A stretch of DNA of 64,000 bases from contig QNGE01000956.1 in assembly GCA_008508345.1 (NCBI GenBank), positions 137,056 through 201,055 on the forward strand. The letters are read 5' to 3'. The translations under genes and the position numbers were made by a program. Positions 47,801 to 58,245 of this stretch are shown piece after piece (the first letter of the stretch is position 1; every line of letters begins with the position of its first letter). Origin of the DNA: Paragonimus westermani. Lineage: Eukaryota; Platyhelminthes; Trematoda; Plagiorchiida; Troglotrematidae. Below the pieces are notes generated by a model. The model saw nothing but the letters and a program-made list of their open reading frames with translations, did no database searches and was not told where the DNA came from.

Positions 47801-49751
47801 CTACTGATGAGATCCCCCAAATACGAGATTAAAGTTTAATACTTCCATTCAAAAGGGAATGGTTGAGAAGTCGATGGGAGTGGAAAAGTTCTACCCTAAT
47901 GTGAGCGACGTTCAACTTCAATAATTCTGAAATTCCAAAATGATTAATGCATATGGTGGAAATCGGTTAAACACCATAAATCCTATTGACACCTGGTACA
48001 GTGACGAAATTCATAAAACCCATAATGACGAATATGACGTGTCAGTTATTCCGTTACACATTCTAAACGACAACGCCCAGGAAAAGATATCACAATTTCG
48101 AGAACATCACTTCATCCATAGTATATACCGTATGGTCCTGTTCAGATGCTTTCCAAAAGGTTGAACAAGTTTTACAAGTACTTGCAGAGGATACGATTGG
48201 TTGGTTTTGAGTAGCGACCATTTGGACAGAAATGATCTCTAAGCTTATTCGAAGTTTAAAACAAGCGATTTTTCGAATGAATTTGTGAATAGAACAATAA
48301 GAAATCACATGGTTTCCCATAAGACAAAATTTCATATATATTCGAAATACATATAAACACGTAATCGATTTCGAGTCTAGATGAATATCTACAGAATGGA
48401 AATCGTGAATGGAAAAATTAAACACACGAAGGTGAGAATGGAAAATACACGGGATAATGATAATCAAGCTACTCGCCATACCACTGGAACAAAAACTGTT
48501 CCGAAGAGACAGAAAAAGAATCTCACAGCTACTACTCACGGTTTCGGCAGGTTACTTAAAAATGTAGTTCTGGTTGTTCCGAGAAACAATATTTGGTTGA
48601 TTCGTTATCACTACGTAAGTACCCAAGCTTGTGGATAAACCATCATCCTTATTATGAGCTTCCTAACATTGTGGTTAACATGTTACTCTTACAAACACGA
48701 GGGCAGCAATAGAATTTCCAGACCGGACAAAGATGTGCGTGTTACTGATGAGCTCCAATGAAAGAGGAGCTTAAATTAAATGCTCCCTTCCGAGGTGAGG
48801 TAACCGTAAGGCTTGACTGAATACGAAAGCAAAGACCACGTGCAGTATATGTGTTCTAGTAAAAATAATGGTTCATCGTGTTGCCACGCAATCGAAACCT
48901 AAAGCTACTGGCATTCATGGAAGTATCAGCAGTGACTAATCATCTGTGTGCAGACGCTGGTGTCTCAGTCAGTGTCATTGGCGTGGGAGTGACTCCAATT
49001 GCATCGTATGCGTCACGTCTACTTCCCGTTCCTGTTGCCACGCTCCGATTATAAAGCCCTGGTGTAATAATCGACATTAGTTCTGGTCTTTTTTGGTTTT
49101 TTTTCCCGCCGGAACCCAATGGATATAGTGTTACTAACTAGAAACGCTAAGAGAGATGGTCGCAAGCTGAAGTCAATTGCAAGAATGCTGTTCATATTGT
49201 TATTGTTCTTTTCATTAGTAAACATATTCTTTTTGGGAGAATTATCAAGCAAACCACCGACAAACATAAATCGAGTGCAGTGTAGAACTGTGGATGTTTA
49301 TTGTTGCCTTTGCTAACTTTTTTCCTTTCATTCTCTTTTGATTTCTCCTGTTGATTCTATAAATGTGCTATCACCTCTTGGAACTCACAACACTTCACTT
49401 ATGTCCGCCGCCTTGCCTTGGAAAGCCCACAATGCCATTCTGTCTACGCGTGATCTGGTAGTGTTAGGTAGAAGATCAAGCAACTTGAGTCAAAAAAATT
49501 TATGACAAGTTCAGCTCGACATCAGCGTCATCTTTATATCCAATATAGATTAATTAGACCACTTTGATTTTCAGGCCAATCAGACACACGTCTTCCTAGA
49601 ACAGACCTATCGTACGCATAGTAAGTAACTTACTGTAAGTAAACGTATTAACGGAAACACGGAATGGTAACGCGTATTCGGACTACGAACAATCAGCGTG
49701 TCTGATAGATCCTATTGTTTATTTAGCCAATCAGAACCTCGGGATGTGCTA
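47801..49751. other. Unrecognised intergenic
   Basis: Only short open frames. No host gene motif. Confidence 0.4.
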
Positions 49752-50215
49752 GATATCATCATCACAGACAGCAGTACACACACAACCATGAAGAAAAAGC
49801 AAAACATATATAGGAAGAGGGAAGGAAAAAAAGAAAGGGACGGGAAGGGACCTAACTACTGAAAATTACTATGCCCAGATTCAAACATTCAACATCAAGG
49901 TGCCTACACCTTGCAAACAAACAACCGAGCTGCAAGTGAGAGTAAGGCGTCATCAGCGAGACAGCTTCCTTACGGCTTTCACTGCTCCGCGTCATTAGAT
50001 GCACTCACTTCTCAGACAACTCGGCCAAACAACGACAACATTCAGGCCACTGAGCTCGATTAGCCGCCATCTCACCTAGTCTCCAGTCTCGCTGATAGGT
50101 TCACTCACAGATGGTCACCTGGGATCAGTGGCACGGATGAGCTTAAACAGTTTGCTAGTGTTTCCTGAAGCAAAACACTGGCAAACTGAGCTAGATAAGG
50201 GGAATAAAACCGCAA
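49752..50215 (-). mobile_element. LINE-B copy with RT deleted
   Basis: On -, the pre-RT linker (KLFKLIRATDPR, then PSVSEPISE, 50215-50090) is joined directly to the C-terminal end and 3' UTR (50085-49752). About 1.4 kb of RT is missing relative to 20244-18220. The 3' UTR part is well preserved. Confidence 0.75.
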
Positions 50216-50237
50216 CTAGCTACTCGTATCCGTCGTC

Positions 50238-53200
50238 ACCAGCAGCGCAGACAGTAATACATCAGTGGTCCTCAGTGATGCTTAACTGCCATACAATCAC
50301 TGGATAAAAAAATCAACAATGGGCCAAGGAGAGGAAAAGGAACCTCATTATTAAAGGTTGCTACGTCTACATTCAAACATTCAACATCAAGGTGTCCACA
50401 CTTTGCAACCAAACAACCGATCCACGTGTGAAAGTAAAGCATCATCTGCAACGCAACTGATTCCATAAGAGCTTCACCACTCTGCGTCTTTAAGTACACT
50501 TCACAATTCGATCAAACAATAACATTCACGCCAGGGAACCCAACTGGCCGCTATCTCACTAAAATTTCCCAGCTGGTCGCGACGACACCAGTCTGCCAGA
50601 GGAGCGCGACACACGGTGGCTAACACTGTAGTGAACTGTATCACTTTTCTACGCTAATCCACGATTTGTCTATCTTGCACTTTATACCAGTTGGCCGTTG
50701 CATTGACAAAAGACGTTAAGCGTGTCAGATGAACAGTCGGCATCAGTAATACATGATATAGCCGCGTAAGTCGGTCCTACCAAAAGATTAAACAAAAAAC
50801 TCAATCGACACTCACTAGCAAATACTAGCATCCCAAATGTCTCACAGCATGCTCGCCGGTGCCAACCGATACAATCGTAGGTGTTGACGGTGAAATGCTC
50901 GAAGACGATTCATGTCTTCTTCCTCAGCTCACAAGTTTCGCTGCTTTAAAGTAAAGGCTGGCTGGAAAGTCTATCTGAATGCGAACGCTGCGATCAAATG
51001 TGAGTGATGATCAACTTGAAAATAAACCAAATCCCCGACTACTCATCAGTAATACAACCTTCACTGTAGCCTTCCATACGCCACCCTTAAGCCTCAGACA
51101 GATACTTATCCGTCGCCAGAGGTGTCCTAGATTGACGAATGTTACCCTAGCCCTAAAGATATGCACTTCTTACTCACTCCTAATATCTTCGCTGATGGAG
51201 ATACAAATTCCCAAGTATACAAACCGGCCAATAACCTCTGTGATTTCATTATCTAACGCTAAACCCACGTAATCACAGCGACCCTGCAGAGGCACTTCGC
51301 ATTTGGAGACTGCAATGCACACTCCGAAATGTTTAGCAGGGTGCGGGATAGCTTCCGGCATTATGTGCTGCTTCGAAATTGTCAAACAACACCTTGTCAT
51401 CAGCATAAACAAGAACAATTAATCTTCCACTAGATAAAAGGTTCACACTGGCATCATCTTATGAGTACCGCAGACAGTCCTTCACCATATCACCTATCAC
51501 AAAATTAAACAAAAGCGGTAAAAGTAGACAACCTTGATGTGCGCCACAGCTGCTATTGAAACTGTAAGACATTTCACCGTGAACCCTATCCTAAATTGAA
51601 GCATGGGAATAAAGTGCTGAAGGTATGTTCACATACTTGGTCAGTAGACCTGTGCATCTAAGCGCCTCTAAGAGTGTTAACCGATTCATTCAATCGAACA
51701 CACTTTTTCAGTCGAGAAACGCGAGAATTGTAGGCCGGCGGCACGTATGACGCTGCCCCGGAATTAGGCGAAGTGAAAATTTAACAAATGCACCCTCGCC
51801 CAAAACGAAAACTTAATTGTTCTTCGCTGATGTATACCCCTCGAGTTTCAATGAGTCGACGAAGTGGGATGGATTTCGGAACCCTAGTGATGACTGCACC
51901 AATGTATTCTCTATGGTCTTCGTGAGAGCCTCTTGAACACTAGAACTACTATCGAGTGACCCCTGAAGAGAGGGACGTTCTCCGTCGTCCGCACAAGTTA
52001 AAGCAATCAGATGAAAGACCCTGTTAATTTCGTCCCCACCCTTGTTGAGTAGCGCTAACAGGAGATCATCTGGACCAGCAGCCCAATTGCGTCTGACAAC
52101 CAAAATACAAAATCAGACTCCAGTTTTGGTCGGTGTTGCTGAATCTTCCTGCCAGCGCACTACGTTGGAAGCCTGAGTGTTACCATAGTAGAAACAAGCA
52201 AGGTAAGTCGGTATTCAAAGTGTTTTGCCTGGTGGTCTAACAGTGTGAACCTACTATGGATAAAAATGACATTTCCTTCGCTGACAGCTTCAGATAGTCG
52301 CCTGTGGCCAGTGGCACGGGTAACGTTAAAGACTCTGTCAGTGTTCTCCAAAACAAAGGTGACTTCCATTTCCTCAACTTATTCCATTAGCCAAACCTCA
52401 CGACCAGGCTACGCTTCAGATCCTAACGGATGCCTCTCTTGAACTTGATAAGCGGACTGTCATAATGAACATTCCGTCTAACATCCGACATCTCCAGAGA
52501 CTTCTCAAAAAGAAGATGCTCGTTTAACCAACAAACGAACGCGCCACATGCTATACTACATGTGGCTTGAATGGCCTGTAAAATTTAGGTTCAACAACAA
52601 TCAAAGACTACAGGGAGTCTTCAGAACTGCTGACCTTGCATTCTAGACTAGTTTGGTACTTGTGTTTTACCGACGGTGTGGCTAGTGTCCCAACAACCGT
52701 TGTGGTCGGTGAGGTTGGCATTCAATCGAAGTAAGAACGAAACGAAAACGTACCAACGTGTTCCAACAACAGCGGCAGTCCAGAATGGAATCACGCAGTC
52801 TAGAACAACCAGATTGGGCTATCTGAGTCCCAGTCCGCCTCGTAGAGAAACACCGCCAAATGTTGCAGGTGACGTGCATAATGCCCTGAACTTGTGCTGA
52901 CCAACAATAGCTTGTATTACGAGCACAGGTGAAACAGTCAACCAATATCCGGACGACCTGATATCAGTTCAATCTTGTGACCTAAACGAGACTGGGTTTC
53001 ACCAAGATGGTTGACCCGAAAGGTAACATCTGAAGTTTGCTTGGATCAATCTAGAACATTTCAAATGCCAACGCTATCAAATGAACACTTCACATCTGTG
53101 AGCAGATGACCTCTGAATAAGGGATCAAATTAAGCAGGCACGAACAGCCGCATTATCCGAGTCAAAGTGCTTAATCCAAAATTAACCACAATCTCTAATG

Positions 53201-53910
53201 GGATCGCGCCACCGACAGCTGACGATGACATAATCAGTTTGTGCACACGGTACAGTTGCACAGGGTGGTCTCCAAGTCATTCATCACCGTCGATCGTGCT
53301 AAAACGCTCTACTCGATATACAGAGCCCGCGAAATGCGCATAACTGTAACAGTCGATCGCCATTGCCAATACACCACCCATGGACACCAAACGCACCGCT
53401 TAGCCGTTTCCTGTCCAGTTGTACGCTCATACAACCAACAAGTGCAATGAGGTCTGAGTGCTTAGTTTATCTCAAAAGATCAGAGGGTAACGCAGAAAGC
53501 GTCCTCAATCATACTTGGACCACTTTCAGTTAGAGCATATGCATATGACAAATAAACGACACCTCTCCGGTCTGTGTCCACAGACTCCAACCGAAATAGC
53601 AATTGTGGCCACTATTCACTGGGATCCAGTCGAACTGGTCCTGCTCTGCCCTACACCTCAACGCAATCGCCACCCCCGGCTTGACCACGAAATTGGCTTC
53701 ATCGCCACCGGAGGCCCTGAAAAAGAACCACTAACTCATAGCACCACAAGGGCGAAATCAAGTGAAGGACAATACCAGGGTCGTAACGACACGTTTCGGA
53801 GACACAACAAACATCCAGTTCCAGACTCGAGAGGGTGCTAGCTAGAGCAACTTGCTGACCTATTTGTCGAAGAGTGTGGACGTTAAAAGCGCCAACGTTT
53901 GCCATTTGTC
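50238..53910 (-). mobile_element. LINE-C: near full-length, decayed (AP endonuclease, RT, 3' UTR)
   Basis: Read on -: endonuclease start NVGAFNVHTLRQIGQQVALA near 53900, LELDVCCVSETCRYDP, DWIPVNSG near 53620, GNGDRLLQLCAF near 53365, MTWRPP near 53270; pre-RT NTDRVFNVTRATGHRRL near 52345; WAAGPDDLLLALLNKGGDEI near 52080; RT C-terminal VSKCEVPLQGRCDYVGLALD near 51300 and GRFVYLGICIS near 51210; then the LINE-B-type 3' UTR to about 50238. Many stops and indels. A foldback element interrupts it at 50957-51053. It shares its 3' end with LINE-B, so it is the same family and older. Confidence 0.85.
50957..51053 (+). repeat. Foldback-family copy nested in LINE-C
   Basis: ggctggaaagtctatctgaa, then tgcgatcaaatgtgagtgat and the ccaaatccccgactactcat tail, nearly identical to 5783-5876. 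LINE-C similarity stops at its right edge (the VYNATV/LLY region) and resumes at its left edge (the CETW/SAEDMNR region), so it inserted into the LINE. Confidence 0.85.
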
Positions 53911-54639
53911 TTGGTTTGAAGAGGAAACAATAAACGGCAGAGGAGGAAGAAGGTGAAAATGAGTGAACTGGTTCGTTGGGGCGATCGAGGTGCTCTTTTG
54001 TTTGTAGATACCTTTTCTAAAACTCCTTTTCCTTAATTGGAAGACAACGGTGTAACTATACAGGTAGTTCTACTGTATGTCCACAGGATCATGCCCCACT
54101 ACTTAAGCACTCCTACGCGGCCAGTAGTACGACATACAACCGACCCTATGAATGTAACCGATTTCTTGTCTGACTTCCTCTTTGGTCTGTCGGATACGGT
54201 TTTACCCATAAGGATTGAGGTCATAGTCCCATAGCTCTCTGGACCAATGCAGTGCACAAGCTTGACTAGCACGGTAAGGCAGCAGAACAGTTGAGCCGGA
54301 GGTGGGCCGATGCAGCGGTAAGCAGATCGAGTTATACAATTCGCTGAAAGCGATGTTTGACCCATCCGTCTAGTCCACAAAACATCAGTGGATGGGGACT
54401 CTGGCTTTTTGTCCACACAATGGAAACAAATCATGAGGATCTGGCACAAACATCATGGCAGCATACCAAATCATCTTGCTACCACTGACTGGAGGACAGT
54501 GAATAAACCGCTACAATAAGCCACCAGAGACGAACGCTCACGCCCCGGACCTCGCCGGGGTTCAGATAGCCATCGGACCATAGTTAAATGGAGAGGCTGG
54601 GGGGTGAATACGAGCTGCCAGGAGATTTTTTGAAGCGTG
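53911..54639. other. LINE-C 5' flank and spacer
   Basis: Purine-rich gaggaggaagaaggtgaaaa near 53940 may be LINE-C 5' UTR on the other strand. No gene recognised. Confidence 0.4.
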
Positions 54640-55860
54640 ACGACTCAGTTTTGGATTGTGCCGTGCTCCAGTTTGTTCACTGCATTAAAGAACAGGAAGC
54701 AGTCCGAAACGATATTAAGGATGCACATATCGTACCTTTGTTTGAAGGTACGAGGAACTAGCGGAGCACAAACAGCTATTAGAGATTTAGTCCGATGTGC
54801 TGGAAAGGCTTCGGTAGGAATCCAGCTCGATTAGCTCAGTGCAGAAACCTTGGGGACCAATGTTCTCGAGAAGCAATGTAGGTTGCAGGCAAGTCGCAGT
54901 GCGATTGACGTGATGTTCGTCACTCGTCAGCTGCTGAAGTGCTGTGTACGCTGCCAGCTATTAAACTCCCCCAAACCGTGTAGCTCCGTGAGTCATGAGG
55001 CGCTGTGGACGGTGTCGTTTAATATGCGTGGTCACAGTAAGATCCTGTATATAATTAAAGCGCTGTCGGGTGGACTGCCGTCTCCTGATTTCGATAGTCA
55101 TCGGTGTGAAGCAAGGTTGCATTTTAGCTCCAACCTTACTCGGCTTAAACCTGATTAATAGCAAGAGTCGCTCCTCAAAAACTCCGAGCGACACCATAAG
55201 GATGGCACTGTCGTGTACACGACATTTTGGTGTTCCAAACCGGTTACGCAACTCGGTCATTAGCATGCTGCTGTTTGCATATGATAGTGAGCTGCTTGCT
55301 CACAGTGAAGAACTGTAGCTAATGGCCACGGATTTTTGCGACCATGAAACCACCTTTGATTTGGATACCAATAAAGGTAGGATATTTTCTTTCCGTCGGT
55401 CTTCTCCGGATAACAGTGTCATGCCTCCAGATAGATGGCCGCAGAAACGTCTGCTACTTGAGTACCAAACTGTCGACAGACCCGTTAGTGAACCACGAGG
55501 TACCGGTCCGTGTGATAAAGCCTAGCGCTGCTTTCAAACATCTCGGGAAACCTGTCTGGAGGAACTGCAGCCTGGAGATGAGAACCAAACTGATTGTCTG
55601 ATGGGTAATGATATTGTCCACGCTGTTGTACGACAATGAAACCTGGACATCGTATCAACCCAGGGAAGGGTATCTGAGTGTTTAAGGCGTATCTTGAGCA
55701 TTCGGTGGTAAGGCAAAGTTTCGAGCACCGGGACACTTCACCGATCAGTTTCGTTGATTAGAACACGTGAGTTGGAGGATTAAAACAGATTTTACACAAG
55801 TAGCTAACAGCATGTAGGCAGAAACTCGATGGGAAAGAGTTGCGGTACAAGAACGTTATC
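54640..55860 (+). mobile_element. LINE-D: second LINE type, RT remnant
   Basis: On +: AVRNDIKDAHIVPLFEGTRN near 54695, SRSAIDVMFVTRQLLKCCVR near 54895 (family GRSAIDMIFV.RQL.EKC), SHEALWTVSF near 54990, VVIGVKQGCILAPTLLGLNL near 55088, MLLFAYDSELLAHSEE near 55265, AAFKHLGKPVWRNCSLEMRT near 55525, and LSTLLYDNETWTSYQ near 55615. The catalytic FADD box is FAYD, so it is dead. The GVKQGCVLAPTLF motif separates it from LINE-A/B/C, whose motif is GVRQGCPLSPF. Confidence 0.8.
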
Positions 55861-57811
55861 GAAGTAAGTCTTTCGTGATGTAATATGGATCCTGGAAGTT
55901 GAGAGAATGCAACCTGAAAATGCGCCACACGGAGAAGTATGATTCGGACTGGCGTCCAATAAACGGCAGTCACGCAAAAGAACTATAGGCAACATCAGTT
56001 GTAGTGACGTGATCATGTGGTGCTGTAGCGAATGCACTGATCATATCGAACTAGTAGGTCACTAAGGTACCCACAGCGTACTGTCAACCAGGAGTGAACA
56101 GGGAGCATTAGAAGCAGGATAACCCAAGTGTTAATAAGCGCATACTTTTCCACTGGTATCAGCCAACAATCACGTCACTTGGTAAACCGCCAGCTCTCTT
56201 TTCTGAGACTGGGGTAGTGGTGTTCTGTTGCCTGCTCTTCCCTACGGCTTTTCTGGTGCACTGTGTACTGAACGTTTTACTTGACCCTCGGCAAAAATTC
56301 AAATCTTTGACTTCCATACCTTTCTTATACAGGAGGCATTATTATACACTTCCAAGTTGAAATTATTCTCGCGTCATATGCTCGGTACCGCTTTTGCTTT
56401 TATCTTACTAACAAATCCTCTCTGTGTTTGTTTCCGAGAGGTAACAGTTTCACTTTCACATCAGCCTATCATCTGGCTAGCCGGCAGTGAACGGCTGGAG
56501 TAGAGAAGCCTTCTGGTCTCATTCCTCCGGAGCTATCCTGGCTTCGGAACGTTTGCAGAGCCGGGGCTACTTGCGGTGACATCTGTGTGCAGGCAACCTT
56601 TTGGCTCTGGTCGCTGTAACCAATTCAGAAACAGACGCCAAGTGTGTAAACGCCAGACAGAAACACAGTTCGAACAAAAATTCAAAACGTTTGTTTCGCT
56701 TAACAAAGCGGAATTCTTCGGAGCCGACTCGAGTAATTAAGTATTCAACTAAAATCACGAAAATTCTGGATACATAAAAAGGGGTTACGGAAACAAATTG
56801 AGGCCAAAAATGCTGAAAATGACACCAGAGCACAATCTTTTACAGGCTAAACCGACGCAACACACACGGCGTACTTGTAATCATGCAACTTGTTTAATGC
56901 CCACAGACAACCAAAGTATAGTCTAACGGGGTGATTTCGATCACAACACTCAGCGCAATACCGTCAAATATCAAATACCTGTTTCCAGAGGTCTGATATG
57001 ATACAGGTAGAGCATTACCAGAAACAGATGGGGGTGTGAAGCTGACGACAGAACTAGTCTTGAATACACATCTTCGAGGAGCAGCATATACCAACGGAGA
57101 AGAGTTCTAGGGTGCAGACACTATTTTCAACGATGAACCTTATGTGTGGGCACTATGGCTCAAGCTGTCGTTGCTTCTGGCAGTAGTTGGCGAAGGGTAC
57201 ATATTAAGTCGGTTGGTTGTCTAACGCACATCAATCTACGGTCGTACTTATTCCAGCATGTACTGGATCGGTGTGCAAGTGGAACCTCGAATGGTGATCT
57301 ATAAATTGATGTTCTTCGGCTTCGGGCATTGCAAGATACCATACTGGAAAACGATGACGGTAACCATTAATGAATGCACATTAAAGGATCGCCAGTTTAT
57401 AGAACTTATGAATTCAAGAGTAGCAACGATAGACCTAATGTGTTGCATGACAAGGATGATTGTGCTAGGGAAAGAAAAGATTAGTCAATAGCTTTCGTCG
57501 GTAACATCACAACGGAAAGACACTCATATCAACATTCACACTGCTGATTAACGAAAAAAGAGAGCTTCTGAGTTAGCAATGAAGGAAGGAAAATTTAGAC
57601 GTGTGGAGAGCAAGTATAGCGAGCTGGCTAAAGAGTAAGGTGTATTTGGCAATGATTGATTGTATTTGCCCAACTCATCCCGTAAGTGTTGAGCATCAAA
57701 TATTTAAAACCGATCTTATAGACAATAGGTTCAGATTCGCGAGAGTTCTAGCTAAAGGCAAGTGGAAATTGCCGATAAAAAGGAAACGACTGTGTGACTA
57801 CTGCAAGACAT
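55861..57811. other. Unrecognised; should contain POLR3H 3' exon(s)
   Basis: I searched the - strand for the short POLR3H C-terminus and did not find it. Open frames here match nothing I know. Confidence 0.4.
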
Positions 57812-57829
57812 TTAAAAACAGATGATTTC

Positions 57830-57920
57830 GTACCGTATAGTATCTTGCTTGTCTATCCGTAACTCTGCCGTCTCGCCCTCGTAATCGTATTCCCATATCC
57901 AACAATCCTGTTCGTAATCA
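57830..57920 (-). CDS. POLR3H: POLR3H exon (C-terminal OB-fold part), 3' limit uncertain
   Basis: The acceptor ccatttctag ends at 57921. The first base completes a Phe codon begun in the previous exon, giving FDYEQDCWIWEYDYEGETAE, then LRIDKQDTIRY (human RPC8: FDEAEQVWVWEYETEEG, then DTGEEIRFRV). The frame meets TAA at 57812-57814, well short of the family C-terminus, so the exon probably ends at a donor near 57830 (gtacga, a weak match) or close to it. The remaining ~40 C-terminal residues expected by homology were not located. Confidence 0.8.
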
Positions 57921-57960
57921 CTAGAAATGGTAAAAAATGAAACATGTTGCAAACCCTCAC

Positions 57961-58111
57961 AATCGTGATGGATGACGCATCTTGTCTGCTGGAATATATA
58001 TATCGTCGAAAAAGTTTAAAGATACACGAATTCCACTCTTGGAACATGACTTGACTGTGCCTAACAGGACCTCGTCGATTGAAGGTCGGAAACAGGCGAA
58101 TCGAAAGGTAA
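57961..58111 (-). CDS. POLR3H: POLR3H exon (S1/OB-fold core)
   Basis: RNA polymerase III subunit RPC8, partner of RPC9 in the stalk that binds emerging RNA and helps initiation. 151 bp: VTFRFACFRPSIDEVLLGTV, then KSCSKSGIRVSLNFFDDIYI and PADKMRHPSR. This aligns without gaps to human [20 protein letters not shown] and GFFDDILIPPE. The acceptor ...cattgtgtag precedes it and the donor gtgagg follows. Phase (two bases in, two out) is consistent with both neighbours. Confidence 0.93.
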
Positions 58112-58148
58112 CTACACAATGAAGTACACAGTTATTACATTAACATAC

Positions 58149-58245
58149 CTGAAACATGATATGCTCCATCAACATCGGAAATGAAGCTTTCTTCCACTTG
58201 CACAATGTCCCACAATGAAATACAAAGTCCTACCTTGTACACGAG
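58149..58245 (-). CDS. POLR3H: POLR3H exon (end of RPB7-like N-terminal domain)
   Basis: 97 bp: LVYKVGLCISLWDIVQVEES, then FISDVDGAYHVS. Human has [20 protein letters not shown] at the same place. It is preceded by a pyrimidine-rich acceptor (ctcgtgctccccctgcatag) and followed by donor gtatgt. The intron to the next exon is only 37 bp (58112-58148), and the one after that 40 bp (57921-57960). The N-terminal exon (about 37 residues, starting MF.L.. in the family) was not found upstream on -. Confidence 0.92.
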
